From NCBI GenBank assembly GCA_934095965.1, contig CAKOKR010000001.1:1-64000 (forward strand): a DNA stretch of 64,000 nt. The letters run 5' to 3'. How positions within the stretch are numbered: the first letter of the stretch is position 1; each line of letters opens with the position of its first letter. Of the stretch, positions 14,921 to 24,100 are shown piece by piece. The translations under genes and the position numbers were made by a program. Below the pieces are notes generated by a model. The model was not told where the DNA came from and did no database searches. It saw nothing but the letters and a program-made list of their open reading frames with translations. Source of the stretch: an uncultured Bacilli bacterium. GTDB taxonomy: Bacteria > Bacillota_I > Bacilli_A > RF39 > UBA660.

Positions 14921-16072
14921 ATGAATAAGAAAAAAATAATTATATTAATGTTAGGAATATTTTTTGCATTTCCAAGTGTTGCTCTAGCACACCCAGGAAG
15001 ATTAGATTCAAATGGTGGACATTATTGTCACAAAAATTGTGAAAAATGGGGACTAGATTATGAAGAATACCATTATCATAGTGGAAATACTTACAGAAAT
15101 AGAAAAGGGCAAGTATATAATAATGATGGAACATTAATTAAAGATGTAGAAACTCCATCAACCAACAATAATAATACCAATAATAATAATGTTAACAACA
15201 ATTATCAACCATTGGTAAAAAGTAGTGATAATACATTAAAAAGTGTAACAATCGATGGAACAAGCATAAGTGTTTCACCAAATATGACATATGAAACCAG
15301 TAATCATAATCCAATTATTTTAGCAAATGCTAACCATTATAAAGCTAAAGTATCAATTAATAGACCAAGTAGTTACAAATTATCAGATGTAAATGAAGTA
15401 ACAATAATTGTAACCGCAGAAAATGGAAGCACGAAAGAATATAAATTATTAATAAAAATATTAGATAGTGATACGTCATTAAAAGAAGTATTAATAGATA
15501 ATGAAAAAATAGATGTATTAGATATAATGGATTTTAAAACCACAAAAGAAAATATAAAAGTTACAGCAGTTCCAACAAGTGAAAAAGCAAAAGTGGAAAT
15601 AACAAACTCAGATAAATTAAAGATTGGTTTAAATGAAATAATTATTAAAGTTACTGCAGAAGATAAATATATAACTAAAGAGTATAAAATAAATGTTGAA
15701 AGAAGTAAGATGTTAAGTAATAATACGAATCTAACAATGCACGTTAATGATGAGTTAGTAACATTTAATAATTTCAAAAGTGATACAGTATATATAAATA
15801 GTAATGTTGATAAAATTAAAATAACATATAATCTTGAAGATGAAGCATCATCGATAGATTTAAAATATGATGAAAATATTAAAGTGGGAAATAATACTAT
15901 AAAATTTGTTGTAACCGCAGAAAATGGAGAAAAACAAGAATACACTTTGATAGTTCATCGCTACAGTAAAATAGAAGATACAGTTTATACAATTCTAGGA
16001 CTTGGTGTACTTGGTGGAATAACTTTTGGTATAGTTAAAGGTGTAAAATTTACTAAAAAGAAAATGTTTTAA
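14921..16072 (+). CDS. Surface protein: YHYH domain and cadherin-like beta-sandwich repeats
   Basis: 383 residues. A signal peptide (MNKKKIIILMLGIFFAFPSVALA) is followed by a YHYH-type domain (HPGRLDSNGGHYCHKNCEKW, then EEYHYHSGN). An Asn-rich linker leads to about three repeats of the cadherin-like beta-sandwich family, each with the pattern L..VTIDG, SP.MTYET, and a closing TAENGSTKEYKLLI or TAEDKYITKEYKINV or TAENGEKQEYTLIV. A C-terminal membrane helix (ILGLGVLGGITFGIVKGV) and a KKK tail anchor it, so the repeats face outward. Probably a cell-surface adhesion or binding protein. AAGGA precedes the ATG by ten bases; a GTG nine bases earlier is less likely. Confidence 0.75.
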   Translation: MNKKKIIILMLGIFFAFPSVALAHPGRLDSNGGHYCHKNCEKWGLDYEEYHYHSGNTYRNRKGQVYNNDGTLIKDVETPSTNNNNTNNNNVNNNYQPLVKSSDNTLKSVTIDGTSISVSPNMTYETSNHNPIILANANHYKAKVSINRPSSYKLSDVNEVTIIVTAENGSTKEYKLLIKILDSDTSLKEVLIDNEKIDVLDIMDFKTTKENIKVTAVPTSEKAKVEITNSDKLKIGLNEIIIKVTAEDKYITKEYKINVERSKMLSNNTNLTMHVNDELVTFNNFKSDTVYINSNVDKIKITYNLEDEASSIDLKYDENIKVGNNTIKFVVTAENGEKQEYTLIVHRYSKIEDTVYTILGLGVLGGITFGIVKGVKFTKKKMF

Positions 16073-16137
16073 TTTAATATATACAAAAGATTATACCTTA
16101 TGATATAATAAATATTATCAATGAAGGAGGAATACAT

Positions 16138-16803
16138 ATGCGTGTATATGGAATGAATGTTTTAAAAGAATTAGACAAGAAAAAAATAAAAAAAGTATTT
16201 ACATCAAGAAAAGAAGTATGTAAATATTGTAGTGAAAATAAAATTAAATATGAACTTGTTGATAATCATTTATTAAATAAAATGTGCGAATATAATCATC
16301 AAGGAGTGGTAATTGATGCATTTGATTATGACTATTATACCCTAAAAGACCTTGAAGGTGACTTAGTATTAATTCTTGATCATCTAGAAGACCCACACAA
16401 CTTCGGAGCAATAATAAGAACATGTGCATCTGTAGGAATAAAATCAATAATAATTCCCAAAGACCGTAGTGTTGGTGTAACAGATGTTGTTGTTAAAACC
16501 AGTGTTGGAACAATAAACTATGTCAAAATAATAATGGTTAATAATCTTGTAGCAACAATAAAAGCATTACAAAAGGATGGCTTCTTTGTATATGCTGCAT
16601 CAATGGAAGGAACAGACTTTAGAAAAATAGACTATAGCGATAAAGTTGCCCTTGTAATAGGTAATGAAGGTTCCGGAGTAAGTAGATTAGTAAAAGAAAG
16701 TAGTGATTGTTTAATAAGTATTCCTATGAATAAAAATGTAGAAAGTTTAAATGCATCAGTAGCAGCAAGCATATTAATATACCATCTAGGTATGCATGAA
16801 TAA
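16138..16803 (+). CDS. rlmB: 23S rRNA 2'-O-ribose methyltransferase RlmB (SpoU family)
   Basis: 221 residues. SPOUT motifs: LILDHLEDPHNFGAIIRTCASVGI (motif 1, with NFGAIIRT), LVIGNEGSGVSRLVKESSD (motif 2) and SIPMNKNVESLNASVAASILIYHL (motif 3, the trefoil-knot AdoMet site). The short N-terminal substrate-binding domain (YGMNVLKELDKKKIKKVF) is present. RlmB methylates G2251 of 23S rRNA in E. coli. It overlaps the next gene by eight bases, the same order as Bacillus rlmB-yacP-sigH but with no yacP. Confidence 0.9.
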   Translation: MRVYGMNVLKELDKKKIKKVFTSRKEVCKYCSENKIKYELVDNHLLNKMCEYNHQGVVIDAFDYDYYTLKDLEGDLVLILDHLEDPHNFGAIIRTCASVGIKSIIIPKDRSVGVTDVVVKTSVGTINYVKIIMVNNLVATIKALQKDGFFVYAASMEGTDFRKIDYSDKVALVIGNEGSGVSRLVKESSDCLISIPMNKNVESLNASVAASILIYHLGMHE

Positions 16804-17407
16804 CATAAGTGATCAAGAACTTATAATGCTTCTGCGAGAACAAAATGAAGATGCTGAAAAAATTCTATATGAAAGATACTTTAAAATAATCAAAAAAATA
16901 ATAAGTCTATACAAATATACACTAAGAGAATTAAATATTGATAAAAGCGACTTATTCACTAGCTGTATAGATACATTTTATTATGCATTAAATAATTATT
17001 CAAATCTTAGTGACGCATCATTTAATACTTATGTAAGTCTATTAGTAAAACGCAAGATTAAAAAAACTATTATTAAAAAATTGAATAAAAGTCACTATAT
17101 AACATGTATATCATTAAATACTTATGAAGATAGAAATCATGAAATAAAAGATATAAAAATAAAAGATAATTTAGAAAAAATTTGTAATGAAGAAGAAGTT
17201 CAAGAAATTAACAAAATAATTTTAGATAAATTAAATAAAAAAGAATTAACTTCATTAGTATTATTTCTTCAAGGCTACTCTTACAATGAAATGTCAAAGA
17301 TGTTGCAAAAAAGTTACAATCAAGTATATTATGAAATAGCCACATTAAAGAAAAAAATAGTGGGTGAAATTAAGAAAAATAGTACTAAATCGCTTGCTTT
17401 TTCTTAA
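16796..17407 (+). CDS. Sigma-H-like RNA polymerase sigma factor at the sigH locus
   Basis: 203 residues. It has region 2-like sequence (SDQELIMLLREQNEDAEKILYERYFKIIKKII, then DLFTSCIDTFYYALNNYSNLSDASFNTYVSLLVKRKIKKTI) and a region 4 helix-turn-helix (LNKKELTSLVLFLQGYSYNEMSKMLQKSYNQVYYEIATLKKKI). Position between rlmB and secE-nusG matches sigH of Bacillus, but the sequence is divergent and rpmG is missing. It might be a SigH descendant with a new role; sporulation cannot be judged from this window. Start overlaps the rlmB end, so translation is coupled. Confidence 0.7.
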   Translation: MNNISDQELIMLLREQNEDAEKILYERYFKIIKKIISLYKYTLRELNIDKSDLFTSCIDTFYYALNNYSNLSDASFNTYVSLLVKRKIKKTIIKKLNKSHYITCISLNTYEDRNHEIKDIKIKDNLEKICNEEEVQEINKIILDKLNKKELTSLVLFLQGYSYNEMSKMLQKSYNQVYYEIATLKKKIVGEIKKNSTKSLAFS

Positions 17408-17450
17408 TGATTGTGCTATATTATAAATGAACACGAAAGTGTTTTTTTAA
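17394..17450 (+). promoter_or_regulatory. Promoter and 5' hairpin of secE-nusG
   Basis: TTGCTT (17394-17399), 17 bases, TATATT (17417-17422). The transcript would begin with AACAC-GAAA-GTGTT (17430-17443), a tight GAAA-tetraloop hairpin followed by seven T. It may protect the mRNA 5' end or terminate reads from the sigma gene. Confidence 0.55.
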
Positions 17451-17464
17451 ATGGAGGTTTATTT

Positions 17465-17728
17465 ATGGCAAAAAAAGAAGAAACTAAAAAGGATTTAGTA
17501 AAAAGTAAAGAAGAAAAAATGCCTAAAAAGAAAAATGTCAAAAAAGAAAAGAAAGGACCAAAAGAAAGCTATTTAAAAAAAGTAAGAAAAGAAATGAAAT
17601 TAGTTAAATGGCCTGAAGGAAAAGAAGTATTAAAATATACTATATCAACAATTGTATTTTGTTTAGTATTATGTGCTTTATTCATGCTATTAAATCTAAT
17701 GTTATCAGCAGTTAAGGGGTGGATATAA
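17465..17728 (+). CDS. secE: Preprotein translocase subunit SecE
   Basis: 87 residues. The C-terminal half is diagnostic: SYLKKVRKEMKLVKWPEGKEVLKYT, then one membrane helix (ISTIVFCLVLCALFMLLNLML). This clamps SecY in the membrane channel. The N-terminal 45 residues are a Lys/Glu-rich extension longer than in most one-helix SecE proteins. TGGAGG precedes the ATG. Its TAA shares a base with the nusG ATG. Confidence 0.92.
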   Translation: MAKKEETKKDLVKSKEEKMPKKKNVKKEKKGPKESYLKKVRKEMKLVKWPEGKEVLKYTISTIVFCLVLCALFMLLNLMLSAVKGWI

Positions 17729-18267
17729 TGGAAGAAAAACAATGGTATGTAGTTAATACTTATTCAGGACATGAAAATAAAGTTAAAGAAAAACTAGAAG
17801 CAAGAACAGAATCTATGGGAATGCAAGATTACATTTTCCGTGTAATTGTACCTGAAACAACAGAAGTTGAAGTTAAAGATGGTGTAAAAAAAGAAAAAGT
17901 TAAAAAAATGTTTCCAGGTTATGTTTTAGTTGAAATGATTATGACTGATGAAGCTTGGTATATTGTTAGAAATACACCGGGGGTTACAGGATTTATCGGT
18001 TCAAGTGGAAAAGGAGCAAAGCCAACTCCATTATTACCACAAGAAATTGATAGAATTTTAGCTAATATGGGAATGAGTAGAGTAGATGCATCAACTGAAT
18101 TACAAGTTGGTGACACAGTTAATATTATTGATGGACCATTCAGCGGTATGACTGGTAAAGTTGATAACATTGATACTGAAAATAACAGATTAAATATTAT
18201 AATTGATTTATTTGGACAAGAAACAAACGTTGATGTTGAAGTATATCAAGTTAGCAAAACATATTAA
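17728..18267 (+). CDS. nusG: Transcription termination/antitermination factor NusG
   Basis: 179 residues. NGN domain (QWYVVNTYSGHENKVKEKLEAR, FPGYVLVEMIMTDEAWYIVRNTPGVTGFIGS) and a C-terminal KOW motif (LQVGDTVNIIDGPFSGMTGKVDNIDTENNRLNIIIDLFG). It binds RNA polymerase and links it to Rho or ribosomes. Start at TAATG, shared with secE, with GGGGTGG upstream. Confidence 0.95.
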   Translation: MEEKQWYVVNTYSGHENKVKEKLEARTESMGMQDYIFRVIVPETTEVEVKDGVKKEKVKKMFPGYVLVEMIMTDEAWYIVRNTPGVTGFIGSSGKGAKPTPLLPQEIDRILANMGMSRVDASTELQVGDTVNIIDGPFSGMTGKVDNIDTENNRLNIIIDLFGQETNVDVEVYQVSKTY

Positions 18268-18295
18268 AACTGAAGAATTAAAAACTTCAGTTTTT
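18266..18295. terminator. Bidirectional terminator between nusG and the glycosyltransferase
   Basis: AAAACTGAAG and CTTCAGTTTT arms with a 9-base loop; A and T runs on both sides serve both strands. Confidence 0.75.
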
Positions 18296-19357
18296 TAAAT
18301 ATTTAAATATTTGTAAATTGTTTTTTATTCTTTCATTATGTTTATCTATTTTCAAGGCTTTTTTAGCATAATTATAAGCCTTATCAAAATTACCTAAATT
18401 ATAATATGCCATAGATAATAAATCATACAAAACTTCATCATTACTAAATACCTCATTCATATAACTTTTGGGAACATCTTTGATTTTCAAAGCTTTATTA
18501 ACATATTTGCAAACACTTTCATATCTTTTTTCTTGATAATATAATAAAGCAAGTTCAACCCATGGATCTCTTAAGTAATAAGCTTCCATACAAGCTTTTC
18601 TTAACCACATTTCAGCCTCATCAAATCTATTTAAATTTTTATAACATCTACCTATAAATCTCATTGATGCACATCTTTCATCCTTCCAAGTAGCATTTTC
18701 CATTTTTAAATGTTTAATCAGTGTATCTATTGCATCATTCCATCTTTCATAATACATGTATTCTCTGCCTAAATAATGCATATTTCTATCATTATCAGGA
18801 TCTTCCTTTACTGATAACTCAAGTAATGGCAAATAACTTCCCCGAGATTTATTTTGATCTGGATAATGATTAATAACAACATCATCTGTATATGTTTGAT
18901 GTACATCAGTCTTACATTTTAATACTTCATGAACTGGATTAACCCATTTAAATAATTTATTTTTATGTATTTTATCACCATAGTAACTTATTTTTGGAAC
19001 ACCACTTTCAATATACCAATTATAAACATACCTAAGCTGCGTAGTATCATCACCCCATGAATTAAGTAATTTTTCTTTCCAACCCGATTCCATAACTTCA
19101 TCTAAATCAAGACATATACATATATCAGCATCATCTGGTATTAATTTCATGGATTCATTTCTTGCAACATCAAACCTCCATGGTATAATTTTTTTAACTT
19201 CTACATTTATCTTATGCTTTTTTAGTAATTTTACGGTGTTATCAGTTGAACCAGTATCCAAAACACAAATATAGTCGGCATCTTTAATTGAATCATACCA
19301 TCTATCAACAAACATTTCTTCATTCTTACATATTGCATAAACACAAACTTTTTTAAT
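18287..19357 (-). CDS. Family 2 glycosyltransferase with TPR repeats, apparent AUU start
   Basis: 356 residues if read from the AUU codon at 19355-19357. The N-terminus KKVCVYAICKNEEMFVDRWY, then DYICVLDTGSTDNTVKLLKK and DADICICLDLDEVME, is a GT2 domain with DTGSTD and the DLDE metal-binding motif. The C-terminal half has TPR-like helices (YLGREYMYYERWNDAIDTLIKHL, LSMAYYNLGNFDKAYNYAKKALK). No ATG, GTG or TTG lies between an in-frame TAA at the ribosome binding site and the conserved VCVYAICKNE; AAAGGAG lies seven bases before the AUU. The first ATG (19315) would cut off the first GT2 strand. A sequencing error is the alternative. The acceptor is unknown. Confidence 0.8.
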   Translation of the reverse strand: MKKVCVYAICKNEEMFVDRWYDSIKDADYICVLDTGSTDNTVKLLKKHKINVEVKKIIPWRFDVARNESMKLIPDDADICICLDLDEVMESGWKEKLLNSWGDDTTQLRYVYNWYIESGVPKISYYGDKIHKNKLFKWVNPVHEVLKCKTDVHQTYTDDVVINHYPDQNKSRGSYLPLLELSVKEDPDNDRNMHYLGREYMYYERWNDAIDTLIKHLKMENATWKDERCASMRFIGRCYKNLNRFDEAEMWLRKACMEAYYLRDPWVELALLYYQEKRYESVCKYVNKALKIKDVPKSYMNEVFSNDEVLYDLLSMAYYNLGNFDKAYNYAKKALKIDKHNERIKNNLQIFKYLKN

Positions 19358-19463
19358 AATATCACTCCTTTAGTTATAATATGCTGTAAATTTAAACATA
19401 ATTAATAGTAATACCCATTGTTATAAAGCTTATTTTATAATATAATTTATATGGAGCGAAAAA

Positions 19464-20207
19464 ATGAAAGAGAATATAGTTTATTTAAAATATAAAAAAT
19501 ATGCTAAAGAATATAAATTAAATAGTTATGATACAAGAAAACTATGGAAAATTATTGAAAGCATTGCAACTCATGAAGAATTTGAAAAAAGGTGTAATGA
19601 TCCTTATTTTCATCATGACATAAAAACTCTCGGAGATCATATTTTATGTGATGCTATAGTGACATATAAATTAGCAAACAGATTAAGAAAAGATAAAAAG
19701 GACTTAAAACCAATAAACATTGATCTAGCAGTAATCATTGCAATGTTTCATGATTTATATGAACTTCCTTGGCAAAATATTGAAGTTAAAAAAATACTTA
19801 GAAATAAACATGGTTTTGTTCATCCTATTGAAGCAGCTGTTAATGCCATAACATGGTTTCCAGAATATTTTAAAACAAAAGAAAGAGCAGTAATTATTAT
19901 AGATGGAATAATACATCATATGTTTCCACTAGCAGTAAGAAGAATTGATAATAGTCCACTCGAACTTAATAATCAAGAAAAATATGATAAATTACCTGAT
20001 AAATATAAAGAAATGATTAAAATTTCAACAAACATTGGAGCATATGGACACTATTCTTTAAGAAAATCATTTTTTATCGAAGGAAGAATTATGTCTCGTG
20101 CAGATAAAATCGTAGCATTTAAAAAAGATATTGGTTCTTTCCATGGATATTTAGCCCTTTTAAGTGGTAAAAATAAAAATGTGAAAAAAAAGGTTGACAA
20201 ACACTAA
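19464..20207 (+). CDS. HD-domain phosphohydrolase-like protein
   Basis: 247 residues. HD superfamily pattern: HHDIKTLGDHILCDAIVTYKLANRL, then VIIAMFHDLYELPWQNI (the HD pair) and HGFVHPIEAAVNAITWFPEYF with later His and Asp (IDGIIHHMFPLAVR, MSRADKIVAFKK). Such proteins are metal-dependent phosphohydrolases; the substrate is unknown. A TATAAT-like stretch near 19435 and ATGGAGCG serve its start. Its last codons contain the -35 box of the small RNA that follows. Confidence 0.7.
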   Translation: MKENIVYLKYKKYAKEYKLNSYDTRKLWKIIESIATHEEFEKRCNDPYFHHDIKTLGDHILCDAIVTYKLANRLRKDKKDLKPINIDLAVIIAMFHDLYELPWQNIEVKKILRNKHGFVHPIEAAVNAITWFPEYFKTKERAVIIIDGIIHHMFPLAVRRIDNSPLELNNQEKYDKLPDKYKEMIKISTNIGAYGHYSLRKSFFIEGRIMSRADKIVAFKKDIGSFHGYLALLSGKNKNVKKKVDKH

Positions 20208-20222
20208 ATTGTGTGTTAAGAT
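20194..20222 (+). promoter_or_regulatory. Promoter of small RNA candidate 1
   Basis: TTGACA (20194-20199), 17 bases, TAAGAT (20217-20222). Overlaps the 3' end of the HD gene. Confidence 0.7.
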
Positions 20223-20228
20223 ACTTCT

Positions 20229-20385
20229 CGCAATTGGAAAAATTAGACATATCTATATGAGTAATAAAGATTGGTGTACTTTATTAATTGTTAACTCATT
20301 TTTTACACCTCCTTTCTATTTTTAATATTTTTCCATTGCAATTAACCAGATTAAAGCGAGTTTGTTATAAACTCGCTTATTTTAT
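20229..20385 (+). ncRNA. Structured small RNA candidate 1 with exposed anti-Shine-Dalgarno
   Basis: From the predicted start near 20229 the RNA opens with GCAATTGGAAAAATTAGA, which pairs with TTTTTCCATTGC (20328-20339) through one bulge. Inside lies ATGAGT/ACTCAT (20257-20262, 20294-20299) capping a hairpin TAATAAAG/CTTTATTA (20262-20286) whose loop holds GGTGTA. The 3' side bulge is CACCTCCTTTCTA (20306-20318), the same as the 3' end of Bacilli 16S rRNA, and the loop GGTGTA can pair with TACACC next to it. A terminator AAGCGAGTTT/AAACTCGCTT (20354-20378) ends it. There is no ORF of note on this strand. On the other strand the site reads as an SD followed by ATG AGT TAA. 6S RNA was considered; the class is unassigned. 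Confidence 0.6.
20354..20384. terminator. Terminator shared by small RNA 1 and the TetR gene
   Basis: Perfect 10-base arms with a 5-base loop, followed by ATTTTATT on the plus strand. Confidence 0.75.
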
Positions 20386-20954
20386 TAATAAATTTTATCA
20401 GGTATTAACACATCAAGATATTTTAAAATATCTTCTTTTTTATATCTATTAGGATATTTAATATACTTCAAACAAACATTAACAACAGCACTTACATAAA
20501 ATTCTGTAATAATATCAACAGGTATTTCAGTTGTTAATAACTTATCACTTTTCTTAATATGATTTTCAACATCCTTATATATTGTATCAAAAGCCATATC
20601 CATAACAATACTATTAGTATTTTTTCTTAAAACAGATGAATAAACATTTATATTATCACTAATATGATTAAAAAATATTTTTATCATTTGCATATAATAT
20701 TCCTTGGCGTTACTGTATACGTTATTTTCTTCAAGCTTTTTAACTAAATCTTTTTCCAAATCATTAATTAATGAATCAAGTAACTCATATTTATCTGCAA
20801 AATGATCATAAAATGTTGACCTATTAGTTAAAGCAACACTACATATATCTGAAACCTTAATTTCTTCGAAAGTTTTTTCTTTCATAAGTTTCATTAATCC
20901 TTCATAAAGGCTAATTTTAGTTTTAGTAACCCTTAAATCTTCTTTTTTTACCAT
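20385..20954 (-). CDS. TetR/AcrR family regulator
   Basis: 189 residues. N-terminal HTH: TKTKISLYEGLMKLMKEKTFEEIKVSDICSVALTNRSTFYDHFADKYELLDSLI, with the classic STFYDHF recognition helix. The C-terminal helices form the ligand domain (FFNHISDNINVYSSVLRK; ITEFYVSAVVNVCLKYI), resembling the TetR_C group of Firmicutes with DUF-type ends. It is divergent from the MMPL exporter gene, which it most likely represses. AGGTGATG precedes the ATG. Confidence 0.88.
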   Translation of the reverse strand: MVKKEDLRVTKTKISLYEGLMKLMKEKTFEEIKVSDICSVALTNRSTFYDHFADKYELLDSLINDLEKDLVKKLEENNVYSNAKEYYMQMIKIFFNHISDNINVYSSVLRKNTNSIVMDMAFDTIYKDVENHIKKSDKLLTTEIPVDIITEFYVSAVVNVCLKYIKYPNRYKKEDILKYLDVLIPDKIY

Positions 20955-21131
20955 AATTCATCACCTAACAACATTATATCGCAAAAACATCTTTTGTAAA
21001 GTTAAACGACACTAGTAGGCATAAATAATATACAATAAACAACATTGTGTTGGATATCATACAAAAATAATTCTTTGCTTTTGAAATTTTTGAATATTTA
21101 TCATAGTATATATAGCGTGGTGATGAAAAAG

Positions 21132-24100
21132 ATGAAAAAATTTGCAAACTACATAGCTAATCACAGTGCTTTGGTATTGATAATAAGTTTAGCATTATTA
21201 ATACCAGCCATTATTGGTTATGTAAATACGAGGATTAACTATGATATTTTAGTTTATCTTCCAGATTCAGTTGACACTATAAAAGGTGAAAACATATTAA
21301 CAGATGACTTCGGTATTGGAGCTTATGCATTTGTTATGGTAGATTCTAACAACTCAAAAAACATTTTGAATCTTGAAAAAGATATCAAAAAAATAGATGG
21401 CGTAAATGCTGTAATGAGTCTAGCTGATTTAACAGATACAACAATACCAGTTGACATGTTACCAAGTAAAGTTCTTGACAAACTTGATAAAGATAATGAA
21501 ACAATAATATTTGTAACATTTAATGGTGGCACAAGTGAAGATGGCACAATCGAAGCTGTAAGACAGTTACGTGAAACTGTTAAAGATGATACAAAAGTAA
21601 GTAGCATGACAAGCATGGTAATTGATACAATGGACTTATCTAATAAAGAAATATTCACTTATGTTGTTATAGCCGTTGCTCTATGTTTATTAGTATTATT
21701 CTTAGCAACAGATTCATATGTTATTCCATTTTTATTACTTGGTAACATTGGAATTGCAATTATATACAACTTAGGTTCAAATATTTTCTTAGGTCAAATA
21801 TCATATATAACAAAAGCCATAACGGCAGTTCTTCAACTCGGAGTAACAATGGACTTTTCAATATTTTTGTATCATAAATATGAACAAGCTAAACAAAATA
21901 ACAAAAAATTAAAGAAAACAGAAGCAATGTCTGAAGCAATAATAGAAACATTTCAATCAGTATTAGGTTCATCTCTTACAACATTTGCAGGTTTCCTTGC
22001 ATTATGTACAATGGACTTAACTCTTGGAACAGACATTGGTATTGTAATGGCAAAAGGTGTTCTATGTGGATTAATTTGTGTTCTAACTTTATTCCCAGCT
22101 TTATTAATGATTTTTGATAAAACAGTAGAAAAAACAAAACACAAAGTAATACTTCCAGAATTTAAAAAGATTCAAAGTTTTTCAGTAAAACATTATAAAG
22201 CAATTATAATAGCATTCTTAGTTTTATTAATTCCAGCATTTTATGGAAACAACAATTACAAAGTATATTACAAACTAGATGATTCTTTACCAGAATATTT
22301 AGCGTTTAATGTTGCAAATAGCGAACTTGCTGAAAAGTTCAATATTGTTTCACCAGAAATAATATTACTTGATAAAAATGTTAAAGCAAATGAAGTTAAC
22401 AAACTAGTGAGTGAATTAGAATACATCGAAGGTATTGATTTAGTTTTAGCCCCAAACTCTTTTGTTGATCCAGCAATGATGATGTTACTTCCAAGTGATT
22501 TAACAAAAATACTAGATAACGACAACTATCAATTGGTAATTGTTAATTCAACATATGAACTAGCATCTGATGAACTAAAAGAACAAATAAGCAACATTGA
22601 AGAAGTTGTAAAAAAATATGATGAAAAAAGCATCATAGCAGGTGAAGGACCATTAATGAATGACTTAGTAACAATCGCAGATCATGACTTTAAAATGGTT
22701 AATTACACTTCAATACTTGTAATATTTATCATAATGGTATTAGTTTTAAAACAAATAAACTTACCAATTGTCTTAATACTAACAATAGAATTTGCAATAT
22801 TCTGTAATATGTCTGTTGCATATTATACAAATACAACACTTCCATTTATAGCATCAATTGTTGTTGGTACAATTCAACTGGGAGCAACAATAGACTATGC
22901 AATATTAATGTCGACAAAATACTTGGAAGAAAGAAGAGAACAAACTGATAAATTTGAAGCAATAAAAAATACATTAAAATTAACAGTACCATCAATCATT
23001 ACATCAGCATTATGTTTCTTCGGAGCAACTTTTGGTGTTTCCGCTTACACAAAAATTGATATGATTGGTTCAATCTGTGAACTACTATCACGAGGTTCAA
23101 TAATAAGTATGATTGTTGTTGTTACAATATTGCCATCACTTTTACTAGTGACAGACAAATTAATTGTTAAAAATAAAAAGAAAGAAGGAAAAGATATGAA
23201 AAAATTAAAAACAGCTTCATTAATTGGTTTATCATTATTGTTACTTCCATTTAATGCAAGTGCTGCTAAAACAGAATCAATTTATACAAAATTAGATTAC
23301 AATGGAGACACAGTAAAATCAACAGTTAGTAATCACATTGAAAATGATAAAAATGGTGAAGTAAAAGATAACACTATTTTAAGTAACATACTAAATGTAA
23401 ATGGAGATGAAACCTTTACACTAGATAAAGATACATTGACATGGTATGCTAAAGAAAAAGATATCTTCTATCAAGGAACAACAGATAAAGAACTACCTCT
23501 ATCAACAGTAGTAAAATATTATTATAATGGTAAAGAAACAGATGCCAAAGATATAGTAGGTAAAAGTGGTAAGATTAAAATAGAAATAAGATTACTTAAC
23601 AACTCTTTACTAAATAAAAATAATAAGTTTACACCTTTTGTAGTAGCTCTTGGAACAACTATTGATAATGAAACAAATAAAAATATATCAATAACAAATG
23701 GTAAAGTAACAGATACTGGTTCACGTAACATAGCAGTAGCTATATCTTCACCAGGTTTATATGAATACACAAATATTAAAGAATTCAAAGACTTAAATAA
23801 AGTAGTAATCTCTTACGAAACAACAGATTTTGAAATAAATGATATCTATATGGTAGCATCACCAAAACTATTATCAGAACTTGATTTTGATATCTTCAAT
23901 AAATTAGATGAATTTTCTTCATCAATTGATACATTAAGTTCTAAAATGGATGATATAGAAAATGGTGCTAAAAAATTATTTGATGGTTCAAGTGCTTTAG
24001 TAAGTGGAGAAGCAAAATTTAATTCTAAATTAACATATTTAGCAACATCACTAGAAAAAATAAGTAACGGAACACTAGCATTAAATGATGGAATTGATGA

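Noticed and set aside
20295..20320. Minus-strand start site: SD AAAGGAGGTG followed by ATG AGT TAA
   Set aside because: Only two codons long, and promoter and terminator both favour the plus strand.
20221..20340. 6S RNA
   Set aside because: A closing stem and central bubble fit loosely, but size is short and the conserved open-complex mimic could not be matched; the anti-SD bulge is the stronger signal.
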